From: Pyrofollis japonicus
Lineage (GTDB): Archaea; Thermoproteota; Thermoprotei_A; Sulfolobales; Pyrodictiaceae
Assembly (NCBI RefSeq): GCF_033097485.1
Contig: NZ_AP028634.1
Location: 1,851,126-1,915,125 of the forward strand
Length of the DNA stretch: 64,000 nt
Reading direction: 5' to 3'
Positions within the stretch are counted from its first letter, which is position 1, and the number at the start of each line of letters is the position of its first letter. Shown here one piece after another: positions 33,105 to 41,808 of this stretch. The notes beneath the pieces were generated by a model, which was not told the DNA's origin, searched no databases, and saw only the letters and a list, made by a program, of their open reading frames with translations. Both the position numbers and the translations under genes were made by a program.

Positions 33105-33746
33105 ATGAGAACTAATACCCCAGAGTACTGGGGGGTAAAAGTGAAGGCGCTGGATGAGCGTAAAGTGAGGGCGGCTAGTGTGAACTATATAATTAAAGGT
33201 GTAGGTAAGATGAATACAGAGTGGAGGGATATAAATAGAGTACTAATGACTATTAACGCCATAGTGCTTGGCTATCAAGTAGTTATAGGTAAGACTCTAG
33301 GCAAAAGCTTCGGCGGCATGACGCAAATGCTCCTCCGAGAAGTTGGTAATCTCCTTTCGGATATTGTTGATCAGCTAGTAGGCGATATAGAGTATAGCGA
33401 AGAAAAGTTAGTTGAAGCAATAGAGAGAAGTCTTGTCGCGACCGGAATAGCAAAAGACGTTAAAGTAGAGGAGCTGCCTTCTGAAGTGAAGCACAGCTAT
33501 GTGTTACGTCGTTTCTCAATAAAGATTACAGATAGCATATTTAAGCCAATATATAAGGTACTTTCAAAGTATGGCTACAAAGAGTTTCCTCTAAGCCCTG
33601 AGGGAATGCTTGTTGCAGCAGTTGTACTCAAAGTATTAAAGCAGAGCAATAAAAGTGCAAAGCTTAACATGAAAGCGAGGTTACCCACAAGTGAAGACGA
33701 GGCACTAGAGATAATTGTTGAACAGATAATTCCTTCAAGAACTTGA
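33105..33746 (+). CDS. Unknown protein (213 aa) with strong promoter
   Basis: This soluble protein has no Cys and no recognised motif. The first 35 residues are polar (SVNYIIKGVGKMNTEWRDI). A helical stretch rich in Gly, Leu and Met follows (VLMTINAIVLGYQVVIGKTLGKSFGGMTQMLLREVGNLLSDIV), then acidic and mixed helices, and a C-terminal part with GMLVAAVVLKVLK and EDEALEIIVEQI. Internally it resembles small helical archaeal proteins with a ligand-binding fold, but I would not assign one. It is monocistronic, with a near-consensus TATA box, so it is probably well expressed. Confidence 0.7.
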   Translation: MRTNTPEYWGVKVKALDERKVRAASVNYIIKGVGKMNTEWRDINRVLMTINAIVLGYQVVIGKTLGKSFGGMTQMLLREVGNLLSDIVDQLVGDIEYSEEKLVEAIERSLVATGIAKDVKVEELPSEVKHSYVLRRFSIKITDSIFKPIYKVLSKYGYKEFPLSPEGMLVAAVVLKVLKQSNKSAKLNMKARLPTSEDEALEIIVEQIIPSRT

Positions 33747-33887
33747 AGATAAGGTTGTAATTAAATTACCCTCTTATATCATAGTTTTCTTCTAAAAAGT
33801 TACTATACTAAAGTTATGATACTTAAACTGAACAACTAGTCATACCAGAGTACATTTTTCTACTGCATTAGCTCAGCTACTCTATAC

Positions 33888-35024
33888 TTGGTGCATGCTG
33901 TGGTATATGAGAATAGACTGGAAAAGCTCATTACTATAGCTGAGGAGGAAAATGTTTCATCTATTCTGGTTTCTCAGCCGCCGAACGTGTTCTACTTTAC
34001 AGGTTATCGTGGAGCAGGTATGCTGCTGTATAGCAGAAACACTGGCTTCGTACTGCTTACTCCGCCGCTTGAATATCTAAACGCTATGCATAGTTTAGAG
34101 GAGACGGGTCTTCTAGATAAGATAGAGGTAATTGCATATCAGCCTTACGGCTTACCCGAGGACCTATTGCTTGCTCCAAGCCAGAAAGTGCTGCAAAAGA
34201 GCCTTGTTGACGCAATTGTACATCTTATAGGCGAAGGCTCTAAAACGGGAACAGATCTTAACAGCCTAGCTCTATTTCAAGACCTTTCCAAGAAACTTCA
34301 ACTAACATCCGTCACAGATAGAATAGTGAGACTTAGAATGGTTAAAGAACAGTGGGAGCTTGAACGAATAGAAACAGCTATATCGATTGCAGAAGAGGCT
34401 CTACGAGCAGCTATTGAAAACCTCGACTATGGTGTATCTGAGCAAGAAATAGCAGGAATAATAGAGTATACTTTTCGAGCACTCGGCGCAGACGATCATT
34501 CATTCCCACCAATAGTTGCCTTTGGCGAGAACACCGTTTATCCCCATGCAATGCCTTCACGTCGTCGCCGCCTAGAGCCGGGCATGCCGGTATTGATAGA
34601 CCTTGGCGCAATATACAAGGGATATTGTAGTGATATGACGAGAACACTTGTGTTAGATGAGGGCCCAGAAGGTTTTCGAGAAGCAGCTGAGGCTGTTCTA
34701 GAGTCTGTTGAAGAAGCTATTGATACCGTAGCTCCAGGTATTAAGGCAGGCGAAGTAGATGCGAGGGCGAGAGAAGTATTGAGAAAACATGGCCTTGCAT
34801 ACTACTTTAACCATAGCTTAGGACACGGTGTCGGAATAGAAATACATGAGCCTCCACGCATTAGCTTCGGCAGCGATGTGGTGCTAGAACCTGGCATGGT
34901 AATTACTATAGAGCCGGGCGTCTACATACCAGGAAAATACGGCGTACGAATTGAGGAAATGATTCTGGTAACAAAGAAGGGAGCTAAGAAGCTAACTCAA
35001 TATCCTTCCCGCCTCTGGCTCTGA
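33888..35024 (+). CDS. pepQ: Xaa-Pro peptidase (M24 family)
   Basis: Cytoplasmic metallopeptidase that removes or cleaves residues next to proline. The 378-aa protein has an N-terminal creatinase-like domain (SSILVSQPPNVFYFTGYRGAGM) and a C-terminal pita-bread domain. Metal ligands are visible: PVLIDLGAIYKGYCSDMTRT (two Asp), FNHSLGHGVGIEIHEPP (His), MVITIEPGVY (Glu) and GVRIEEM (Glu). HAMPSRRR supplies the substrate His. Start is TTG 33888 or the adjoining GTG 33891. It is monocistronic. Confidence 0.92.
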   Translation: MVHAVVYENRLEKLITIAEEENVSSILVSQPPNVFYFTGYRGAGMLLYSRNTGFVLLTPPLEYLNAMHSLEETGLLDKIEVIAYQPYGLPEDLLLAPSQKVLQKSLVDAIVHLIGEGSKTGTDLNSLALFQDLSKKLQLTSVTDRIVRLRMVKEQWELERIETAISIAEEALRAAIENLDYGVSEQEIAGIIEYTFRALGADDHSFPPIVAFGENTVYPHAMPSRRRRLEPGMPVLIDLGAIYKGYCSDMTRTLVLDEGPEGFREAAEAVLESVEEAIDTVAPGIKAGEVDARAREVLRKHGLAYYFNHSLGHGVGIEIHEPPRISFGSDVVLEPGMVITIEPGVYIPGKYGVRIEEMILVTKKGAKKLTQYPSRLWL

Positions 35025-35188
35025 CATTTTATAATATTCTAAAACTACTCCTAAATCTCGTAGATGATATGACGAGACTAGCATTAATTATTTAGTAATA
35101 TTATTGCCAAAAGTGTAGCTTGGAGAACGCCATCCATAGGTTTGTGACAGAATGTTAGCCTGCTCCTAGATGTAATGAGGTGCCTACA

Positions 35189-36355
35189 ATGGTTTACGGT
35201 GTTGCTGAGCTTCCACTACACGGTGGACATGTACCACCATGGCTAGCCGCCTATATGAGGAGGCTTGCTAAGGCAATTCTCGAGGCTATGGTAGAGCTTC
35301 ATGGTGTTTCAAAAACGGTGAGATTCTTCGCCGACCCTATATGGTTTCAAGCATTCAATAATTCCATAGGTATGGACTGGGATAGTAGTGGCTCTACAAC
35401 TGTAACCATTGGTATCGTTAAGCAGGTGCTTGCTGAGTCCAACTTAGGAATTAAGATTGCTGGAGGCAAGGGGAAGAAGGCACGCGAGACGCCTATGGAG
35501 TTAAAGACTATTGGTGACGAGCTAGGCTTGTCATCCAATACTGTTGAATACCTGGTAAGTGTTTCAAGGCTAAGCGCTAAGACGGATACAGTACTGCTTC
35601 AAGACGGATACCAGCTTTATCACCATTCCGTGCTTGTTGCTGAGACAGGTGATTGGGTAGTAATACAGCAAGGAATGAACACCGAGGTAAAGCTTGCTAG
35701 GCGCTATCATTGGATGGGGCCACTTCCCCCTATACCGAGCTTGGAGCCTCATAGCGGTATAGCTGCCGCTAGAAGAGAACAAGCGGTTATTGATTTGACA
35801 AGTAAGAGAAGCCTGGAGGCAAGAGGCGTCATAGTTGACTTGTGTAAAGAGAATCCGAGGAAAATTATACGCGAGATATTGGAAGCCCATCGCCTAGCTA
35901 AAGGTATAGCCCCGCTAACTATGTGGATTAGCGGCGAGATGAGGGATAGAATCAACATTGTAAGACGCGTGTACAAACCGCAACAAAAACCACCTAGGAG
36001 CATAGAAAAAGTGCTCCAAAGAATCTACGAAATACAGCCCAAGAACGTTGAAGAACTCATACTCATAGAGGGGGTAGGTCCCTCGACCTTGCGAAGCCTT
36101 GCACTCGTAGCAGAGCTAATATACGGTGTCCCAGTTAGTCATGAGGATCCAGCCCGCCAACCAATAGACCCATTTAGATATGCATATATCGTTGGCGGAA
36201 AAGACGGTGTGCCGTTCCCATTCAGAACCGATTATGCCCGCAAAGTCCTAGAATTTCTTGAAAATGTTGTTAAAGAGGCAAAGTTAGATGAAAAGCATAG
36301 GAGAAGAGTCATAGAGAGGATAAAAGCACTTGCAAACCTTTTGCCAAAATATTAG
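35189..36355 (+). CDS. DUF763 family protein
   Basis: The 388-aa archaeal/bacterial protein of unknown activity is recognisable by its start ([16 protein letters not shown]), [34 protein letters not shown], and the central block [26 protein letters not shown]. Near residue 290 it has a helix-hairpin-helix DNA-binding motif ([27 protein letters not shown]), and it ends with a helical region. A DNA-repair or nucleotide-related role is suspected. ATG 35189 follows GAGGTG by 6 nt; an upstream GTG would lie inside that ribosome-binding site. Its last 4 nt overlap the convergent eS8 gene. Confidence 0.88.
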   Translation: MVYGVAELPLHGGHVPPWLAAYMRRLAKAILEAMVELHGVSKTVRFFADPIWFQAFNNSIGMDWDSSGSTTVTIGIVKQVLAESNLGIKIAGGKGKKARETPMELKTIGDELGLSSNTVEYLVSVSRLSAKTDTVLLQDGYQLYHHSVLVAETGDWVVIQQGMNTEVKLARRYHWMGPLPPIPSLEPHSGIAAARREQAVIDLTSKRSLEARGVIVDLCKENPRKIIREILEAHRLAKGIAPLTMWISGEMRDRINIVRRVYKPQQKPPRSIEKVLQRIYEIQPKNVEELILIEGVGPSTLRSLALVAELIYGVPVSHEDPARQPIDPFRYAYIVGGKDGVPFPFRTDYARKVLEFLENVVKEAKLDEKHRRRVIERIKALANLLPKY

Positions 36356-36747
36356 GCCTTCTTCTCAAGAAGTATAGCATTAATTACTCCATCCTGGCCG
36401 GGCCTCGATGTAACGACAGCTTTTCCAAGCTCAGTTTCTATAATAGTTCCCTTAGTTATGATACCGGATCTAACGTACTGTGGATTAGCAGGTGTTTCTA
36501 GAACGCGCAGTATCTTAACTTTCTTAGCCGTATTTGTTGAAGGATCGACAACATTAGCATATGCTGCTTTTTTCAGCCTAACCTTGGTGTTTCCTCCCCT
36601 AACCCGGATAATCTTTCTAGCCTCAGCTACGTCGAGCCTCGTAAATGTCGGGAAACGCCCCATCCAGTACTTTCTCTTAACCTTCTGGTGACGCCTCTTT
36701 TTACCACCGGTCGGCTTCTTTAGGTCATTTCCTTGATAAATGCCCAT
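36352..36747 (-). CDS. rps8e: Ribosomal protein eS8 (S8e)
   Basis: Small-subunit ribosomal protein, 131 aa, the normal archaeal length. The N-terminal signature [20 protein letters not shown] and the family segments [40 protein letters not shown] and [15 protein letters not shown] are all present. Last gene of a minus-strand operon that begins with the ketopantoate reductase-like gene. Confidence 0.97.
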   Translation of the reverse strand: MGIYQGNDLKKPTGGKKRRHQKVKRKYWMGRFPTFTRLDVAEARKIIRVRGGNTKVRLKKAAYANVVDPSTNTAKKVKILRVLETPANPQYVRSGIITKGTIIETELGKAVVTSRPGQDGVINAILLEKKA

Positions 36748-36781
36748 ATTCCTTTACCCCCGAAGCCAACCACAGAAGGGT

Positions 36782-37372
36782 TCAGCTTATTAAGTTCTCT
36801 CTGCTGAGCTTGTCTCTTACCTCTTCTACTGTTGGGAGTTCAGGATATAATTGAGGGTTGAGTCTCGGCACAAGAGCCATAATTAGTGCATTTCGCGTTA
36901 AATCTGTACGAGTGATTAGTCCGTGTGTGAGGTACCCGATTAGGCCAAGTTTTTTGCCAATGTTTTTCCTCTTTGTAGCCTCTGATGCTATGGTGCCGAG
37001 TTCAACGCCTTTCTTAATCATCCCGAGCCATCGGCGCGGTAGTGGGAATACCTGGCTGAGCCCGATAGACACCTTGTCCTCGCTATCAACGATAATTGCT
37101 GCTTGTAGCTCTAGGGGCTCCACCGCGGTAATTATTGCACCTGCTTCAATGCCAACACCGTAATCTGCACCCGTTTTCTCACGTGCGCCTAGAGCTCTAT
37201 TGAGAGCTCCTTCTATTATCTCTTTGAGCCCTATTGGCTGAGGGGGTACCCCGCTTGGCACACTAGTACTGATAACCTCTGCCTCGCAGAGCATCTTGAA
37301 AACAGTCTTAACAGCGTTGACTTTGACGGGGTTAAGCGAGCCTACAGCGACTCTGCACCACTTGCTTTCCAT
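36782..37372 (-). CDS. DUF84 inosine/xanthosine triphosphatase
   Basis: House-cleaning enzyme that hydrolyses non-canonical purine nucleoside triphosphates (ITP, XTP). The 196-aa sequence shows the YjjX/DUF84 signatures VAVGSLNPVKVNAVKTVF, VPSGVPPQPIGLKEIIEGALNRA, GADYGVGIEAGAI and GLIGYLTHGLITRTDLTRNALIMALVP. It is about 20 residues longer than the bacterial form. It lies 34 nt upstream of eS8 and 31 nt downstream of the m5C methyltransferase on the same strand, so probably in one operon. Confidence 0.9.
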   Translation of the reverse strand: MESKWCRVAVGSLNPVKVNAVKTVFKMLCEAEVISTSVPSGVPPQPIGLKEIIEGALNRALGAREKTGADYGVGIEAGAIITAVEPLELQAAIIVDSEDKVSIGLSQVFPLPRRWLGMIKKGVELGTIASEATKRKNIGKKLGLIGYLTHGLITRTDLTRNALIMALVPRLNPQLYPELPTVEEVRDKLSRENLIS

Positions 37373-37403
37373 GATGACGCGACCCTAGAGGTCTACATAA
37401 TGT

Positions 37404-38756
37404 CTAGACTTCTTTTTTCTTTTCAAGTAAAGCGTAGAAGAAGCCGCTAGTATCATGTCTATGAGGCCAGGACCTCATAGTTCCGGGTAGAAGCGGTGAA
37501 GCCTCATAAGGGTCCTCTAAGGGTACTAGTTCGAATCCTTTAACGTTTGCTAAGAACCATTCTATGTTTCTTTCTCCTTCCTCGGGCAAAATACTGCACA
37601 CAGTGTACAATAGTCTACCGCCTGGCTTAAGGAGCTTAGCTGCCTCTAGAAGCATTGCCCTCTGTTTAGCAACGTGGTCTTTAATTGTTTTCTCGCTCAG
37701 CCTCCAGCGCGCCTCCGGGTACTTGGCCAGCGAGCCCGTACTAGTACATGGAGGATCGAGTAGTACTCGGTCAGCTCTTCCTCGTAGAAGCAGCGATGCC
37801 TTCCTAGCATCTCCTGCAACAATATGAATAGAGCTATGCGTGCCGGTACGTAATGCGAGTTCGCGGAGCCTTAGTAAGCGGTCATGACGTATATCCATTG
37901 CCACTACTAGAGCCAAGTTGTGGGCAAGCTCGGCTAAGTGTGTAGTCTTTCCGCCCGGCGCGGCACAGAGATCGTATATTGTCTCCCCCGGCCTGGCTCC
38001 AAGTAAGTACCCTGCAGCTGCACTGGCCTCGTCTTGGGGCACGACTTTTCCTTCCCTAAGTCCTCTGAACTTCTGGTAGTCAAGACTGCCTCGATACCTT
38101 ATGTGGTTGGGAACTCTCTCACTAGGCCAAGCCTCTACTCCGAGGCTTTGAAGCTCGCTGAGAACCTCTTCGAGCCGTGCCTTCAAGGTATTGACACGGA
38201 ATCCTAGCAACGGGTTTCGCGTATTAATGCTCTTAGCAAACTCCTCTATTTCGTTCCATGACAAAAGGCGGCGTAGAGCATCAATGAGTATCCATGGCAT
38301 GGAGTACTTGTATTCGAGTTCTTCCCTCCGATTCCTAGGCCTCCACGGATTTGAGCGTAAGCCCTTATACAGCTTAATCACATTGTCTGCCTCTTCTACA
38401 CCGAAGCGCTTAGACAAAAACCTTGATATAAAATAGAGAAGCCTCTCATTGAAATCCTCGTCACCGGCCTCATCAAACTGAGCCAGAACAACAGACAGCC
38501 TCAGAGCTTGACGTATAGCAGAAGGCTTACGAGACGGATTAATTCCAATCCTTTCAGCTATAGTCCTATCGAGTATGCCCTGAAGCCTATAGAGTCGATA
38601 CATGAGAGCAGTAAATACCCTATCGTATTTTGAGCCGAGAAGCCCATACTTTTTGAAAACCCTTCTCTTGACTTCTTGAAACGGCTTATAATGCTCCGAG
38701 AGCTCCAAGGCCTCTATAAGGGCCTTTGCATGTACCCGTTCTACTCGCAGCACCAT
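37404..38756 (-). CDS. RsmB/NSUN-type RNA (cytosine-5) methyltransferase
   Basis: SAM-dependent methyltransferase forming 5-methylcytosine in rRNA or tRNA. Residues 1-150 form an N-terminal helical domain like NusB/RsmB. The catalytic domain (about 220-450) has the SAM motif YDLCAAPGGKTTHLAEL and DPPCTSTGSLAKYPEARW with one catalytic Cys. The second catalytic Cys is in LYTVCSILPEEGE. The target is not evident; the NusB-like domain favours rRNA. Start at 38756 lies 2 nt downstream of the preceding stop codon, so it is co-transcribed with the reductase gene upstream. Confidence 0.9.
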   Translation of the reverse strand: MVLRVERVHAKALIEALELSEHYKPFQEVKRRVFKKYGLLGSKYDRVFTALMYRLYRLQGILDRTIAERIGINPSRKPSAIRQALRLSVVLAQFDEAGDEDFNERLLYFISRFLSKRFGVEEADNVIKLYKGLRSNPWRPRNRREELEYKYSMPWILIDALRRLLSWNEIEEFAKSINTRNPLLGFRVNTLKARLEEVLSELQSLGVEAWPSERVPNHIRYRGSLDYQKFRGLREGKVVPQDEASAAAGYLLGARPGETIYDLCAAPGGKTTHLAELAHNLALVVAMDIRHDRLLRLRELALRTGTHSSIHIVAGDARKASLLLRGRADRVLLDPPCTSTGSLAKYPEARWRLSEKTIKDHVAKQRAMLLEAAKLLKPGGRLLYTVCSILPEEGERNIEWFLANVKGFELVPLEDPYEASPLLPGTMRSWPHRHDTSGFFYALLEKKKEV

Positions 38757-38758
38757 GC

Positions 38759-39655
38759 CTAGCTGCCCACCATGCTCTCCTCCAATGCCTTAACGATCAT
38801 GTACACAGAGTCATTATAGGGTACGAGGAGTCTTTTTTCCAGAGCCTCTCGAAGCAAAACACCATTAATATAATCTATCTCAGTCCTTATGCGGGCCTCT
38901 ATGTCTTGAAGCATCCGAGGAACACAGCCACGTAGAGAGAGAAGCGTCTCAAGGGCACCCGTTCTAAGCGATATATTGTTTTCCCTTGCTACAAGCTCAG
39001 CTTCTCGCCACAATTGCTCAACAATTCCACGTGCATACTTGTTTTGCTTTATTCTTGAGACCGGTATGCCAATTATGGTTGAAACTGGTTGTACTGCAAG
39101 ATTTGCGGCAAAATAATTCCATACAGCGTCTTCGAGCCTCTTGTTCTCCGAGACAGTGAGCCCCAAGGATTTAAGCCCATTAACTATATACTCGCATATT
39201 TCTCCACTACCTGAAACCTCTACTTGACCCAAGCCAACCCATTCAGCAATTGATGGCCCAATTCGTCTAACGCAAGTATAGAGCGCGAGAAACTCTGGAT
39301 CTAATCCACTACTTTTAGCCACTCGTAGAACGTAGATGCTTGGTTGAAGAAATATGTGCTCAGTGTTCCTTCCTAAAATACGCGTCACAAAAGTTGCCAC
39401 TTTTTCAAGGTCGTTAAGCCTAGATGCATATATGACACCGTCGTAGCCCTTTCTCATAAAGCTTATGTGAGCCGCTGATACTTTTGCTGAGGCCTCTCCA
39501 CGCCCAGTAACCCTTATGACGCCGTCATCTCTAAGTATTTCGACAACATCTTGATCACGCATACAGTACAATGTAGTTACAAGGCCTTGGCTTGCAAGGG
39601 CAACAGACACGAGCAGCCCTACAGCTCCACAACCGATTACAGCTACTCTTGGCAT
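38759..39655 (-). CDS. panE: Ketopantoate reductase (PanE/ApbA family)
   Basis: NADPH-dependent reductase making pantoate for coenzyme A. The 298-aa protein has the Rossmann motif VAVIGCGAVGLLVSVALA at the start. The family's second half follows: DAVWNYFAANLAVQPVSTIIGIPV, with the substrate-binding Asn and the usual Lys region, and PRMLQDIEARIRTEIDYINGVL. ATG 39655 is chosen because the Rossmann motif begins there and GGGGAAGG lies just upstream. The window also encodes dephospho-CoA kinase, a later step of the same pathway. Confidence 0.87.
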   Translation of the reverse strand: MPRVAVIGCGAVGLLVSVALASQGLVTTLYCMRDQDVVEILRDDGVIRVTGRGEASAKVSAAHISFMRKGYDGVIYASRLNDLEKVATFVTRILGRNTEHIFLQPSIYVLRVAKSSGLDPEFLALYTCVRRIGPSIAEWVGLGQVEVSGSGEICEYIVNGLKSLGLTVSENKRLEDAVWNYFAANLAVQPVSTIIGIPVSRIKQNKYARGIVEQLWREAELVARENNISLRTGALETLLSLRGCVPRMLQDIEARIRTEIDYINGVLLREALEKRLLVPYNDSVYMIVKALEESMVGS

Positions 39656-39776
39656 AATCCTTCCCCTGGGTATTACGGCCCCACTCCCTTTTAACCCGAG
39701 GAGCGCGCTCATACTCTAAGATATTCAAGTAGCAAGATTAAGGGGGCCCGCCCCCGCCTAAAAGAGGGCTTCTGGG

Positions 39777-40193
39777 ATGCTAAAGCGGCTAGGCACGGTA
39801 CTCCACCAAGCACGTAACGGGTACATAGTGGTTAAACTCGATCTTGAGGACAGCAAATTACCGCCGCTAAACGTTCCAGTATTCGACGAAGAAATGAATA
39901 AAGTAGGTACCTTGCTCGATATAATAGGGCCGATCAAGGACCCCTATGCAGTCGTAAAGCCTGCAACGAAGGAAACACGTATCGAAAAAGGCAGCAAGCT
40001 TTACTATCGGCCACCAAAGCCGCGCAAGAAGCCTCAAAGGCGAGCATCTAGGAGAAAGATAGGGCAAAAGGGGGCCAGGCCAATACAAAGAGCTAGGAAG
40101 GAGGCGCCTAGGAGGAAGGCTTCATTAAAGCAGCCTCGTAAGAGGGGGCGGGCCCGTCGCGGAGAAAAGAAAGGCCGGGGCGCGAGGAAATGA
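39777..40193 (+). CDS. gar1: Gar1, H/ACA ribonucleoprotein subunit
   Basis: Component of the H/ACA particle that makes pseudouridine in rRNA, with Cbf5, Nop10 and L7Ae. Residues 1-80 are the Gar1 beta-barrel (KRLGTVLHQARNGYIVVKL, VPVFDEEMNKVGTLLDIIGPIKDPYAVVKP). The C-terminal 60 residues form a very basic Lys/Arg/Ala/Pro tail (RARKEAPRRKASLKQPRKRG), an extension longer than the usual archaeal Gar1. It overlaps the TFB start by 4 nt, the widely conserved archaeal gar1-tfb pair. Confidence 0.93.
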   Translation: MLKRLGTVLHQARNGYIVVKLDLEDSKLPPLNVPVFDEEMNKVGTLLDIIGPIKDPYAVVKPATKETRIEKGSKLYYRPPKPRKKPQRRASRRKIGQKGARPIQRARKEAPRRKASLKQPRKRGRARRGEKKGRGARK

Positions 40194-41074
40194 GTTCAAA
40201 TACCCTTGTATGCCCTAATTGTGGTGCACCTTTACGTCTTTATGCACATAGACTTCCTGATGGAAGGCTTGTTTGCAGCAAGTGCGGATACGTTATTGAA
40301 GAATCGCCTATAGATCTGGGGCCAGAGTGGAGGAGCTTTAACGAAGAAGACCGTGCAAGACGAAGCAGGGTAGGAGCACCCTTAACAGCAAGGATACACG
40401 ACCAAGGATTAACAACATACATATATGCAAAGCGTACCGAGCTGAGAGCTAGAAAGCTCGTTGCGTTGCAAGCTAACTTGCGTAGCCACGGCCAGAAAAA
40501 ACTAATAAGCATATTGCAAGAAGCAAACCGTGCAGCAAGTAAGCTCCGCCTACCAAGCCGCGTCTCTGAGACTATGGCTAGAATACTGAGACAGCTCTAC
40601 AATACGGGCATTTTGCGCAAAAACAATATCTCTGAATACATTGCTGCTGCAGCTGTTATTGCTGCGAGAATAGAGAAGCATCCACTAACCATGAGAGATA
40701 CTGCAGAAGTGCTTGGAGTAAACGAACAAGATGTTTGGAGGGCGTATAGACGTATAGTAACGAAGCTCCGAGTACGACCAGCAGCGCCTCCACGTCCACA
40801 GATGTTTGTGTCGAGGATAGCATCAAAACTCAATGTCAGCGGCGAAGTCGAAACCCTTGCAATGAGGTTTGCAACCCTATTAGTAAGCACAGGCCTCGCT
40901 CAGGGAAAGCCACCAGAGGCGCTTGCAGCAGCATCAGTATACCTTGCCTCAATACTCCTTGATCAGAAGAGAAACCAGCTAGCAGTAGCACGTACAATTA
41001 ACGTAACTGACGCAACAATTCGTAACCGGTACAGAGACATAGTTGATAACTTCTACATTGAAGTACGCTTATAG
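40190..41074 (+). CDS. tfb: Transcription factor B (TFB/TFIIB)
   Basis: General initiation factor that joins TBP and recruits RNA polymerase. The 294-aa protein has the N-terminal zinc ribbon CPNCGAPLRLYAHRLPDGRLVCSKCGYV, the B-reader/linker (GPEWRSFNEEDRARRSRVGAP) and two cyclin-like repeats. The repeats include EANRAASKLRLPSRVSETMARIL and the C-terminal recognition helix region DATIRNRYRDIVDNF. Residues after the zinc ribbon show the typical 'RSR' segment. Translationally coupled to gar1. Confidence 0.97.
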   Translation: MSSNTLVCPNCGAPLRLYAHRLPDGRLVCSKCGYVIEESPIDLGPEWRSFNEEDRARRSRVGAPLTARIHDQGLTTYIYAKRTELRARKLVALQANLRSHGQKKLISILQEANRAASKLRLPSRVSETMARILRQLYNTGILRKNNISEYIAAAAVIAARIEKHPLTMRDTAEVLGVNEQDVWRAYRRIVTKLRVRPAAPPRPQMFVSRIASKLNVSGEVETLAMRFATLLVSTGLAQGKPPEALAAASVYLASILLDQKRNQLAVARTINVTDATIRNRYRDIVDNFYIEVRL

Positions 41075-41210
41075 CTTTTTCACGCTAACGTCATAAACCT
41101 AAATTCGAGGAGTATTGTACCCACAGCTCTGCGATGTTTTGAATTTAGTACTGTTTTAAAACCAGATAGAGTTATAGGGTGGCAGCAAGAATACTATAAT
41201 AGAACGGATT

Positions 41211-41260
41211 AGCTTCCCCGTATACTAGCGTCCACTCCAAGCGCGAGATATACGGGAGCT
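41211..41260. repeat. Long imperfect inverted repeat between tfb and TFE-beta gene
   Basis: The left arm AGCTTCCCCGTATACTAGCG (41211-41230) and right arm CGCGAGATATACGGGAGCT (41242-41260) pair over about 18 bp with two small bulges and one mismatch, around an 11-nt loop. It lies 137 nt after the TFB stop and 39 nt before the next start codon. It may be a terminator hairpin, an operator, or part of an RNA leader. Confidence 0.65.
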
Positions 41261-41298
41261 AGAATAAAATGTCCGTAGAAAGGCGGTGATGGAGAACC

Positions 41299-41733
41299 TT
41301 GTCAGCTATAATAGATTCGCCGGTCGGAGGGTCGCGTAGAACAAATCTTGAAGAAATCGAAGCTAAGGCTCTCGAACTAATAAAGGAACGTGGAGACGAA
41401 GGCATATACCAGCATGAGCTCTGGAAGCTGCTGGGCCTAGATAGTCGTGAAGGTTCACGATTAGCACTTCGCTTGCTTAAAAAAGGGCTAATAGTACGTG
41501 AACCAACAGTTCATAACGGCAGACGTACATACAAGCTATTCTTAGCAAAACAGGTCAAGAAGCGGCCAAAGATAAGCGTGAAGATAGGTAGTGCTTTGGA
41601 GGTACCGTGTTTCACTTGCAAAAACATAGATAAGTGCCACAATGGCGGATTCTATGATCCATCTACATGCCCTATTCTAGCCGCATGGCTTAACTCGAAA
41701 ATAAACAGGTTCCGCATGCTTCTTTCAGAGTAA
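41299..41733 (+). CDS. TFE-beta / RPC34-like transcription factor with Fe-S motif
   Basis: Crenarchaeal homologue of Pol III subunit RPC34/hRPC39, the beta subunit of archaeal TFE. The 144-aa protein has a winged helix (ELIKERGDEGIYQHELWKLLGLDSREGSRLALRLLKKGLI). The C-terminal cysteine motif is Cys 104, Cys 107, Cys 113, Cys 124 in EVPCFTCKNIDKC and DPSTCPILAAWL, which binds a cubane [4Fe-4S] cluster in characterised homologues. The close spacing match to hRPC39 is the main evidence. Start is TTG 41299 with GGAG 4 nt upstream. It lies 0.2 kb after tfb, so two initiation factors are neighbours. Confidence 0.88.
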   Translation: MSAIIDSPVGGSRRTNLEEIEAKALELIKERGDEGIYQHELWKLLGLDSREGSRLALRLLKKGLIVREPTVHNGRRTYKLFLAKQVKKRPKISVKIGSALEVPCFTCKNIDKCHNGGFYDPSTCPILAAWLNSKINRFRMLLSE

Positions 41734-41808
41734 TAAACAAAGGCCTATCCCTCATAAAAGCTTGCATAGATCTTAGGATATAGTGTAAATTATTATTGTA
41801 TAAAATTA

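Noticed and set aside
35056-35077. 6-bp inverted repeat TCTCGT/ACGAGA
   Set aside because: Arms too short and no other signal in the gap.
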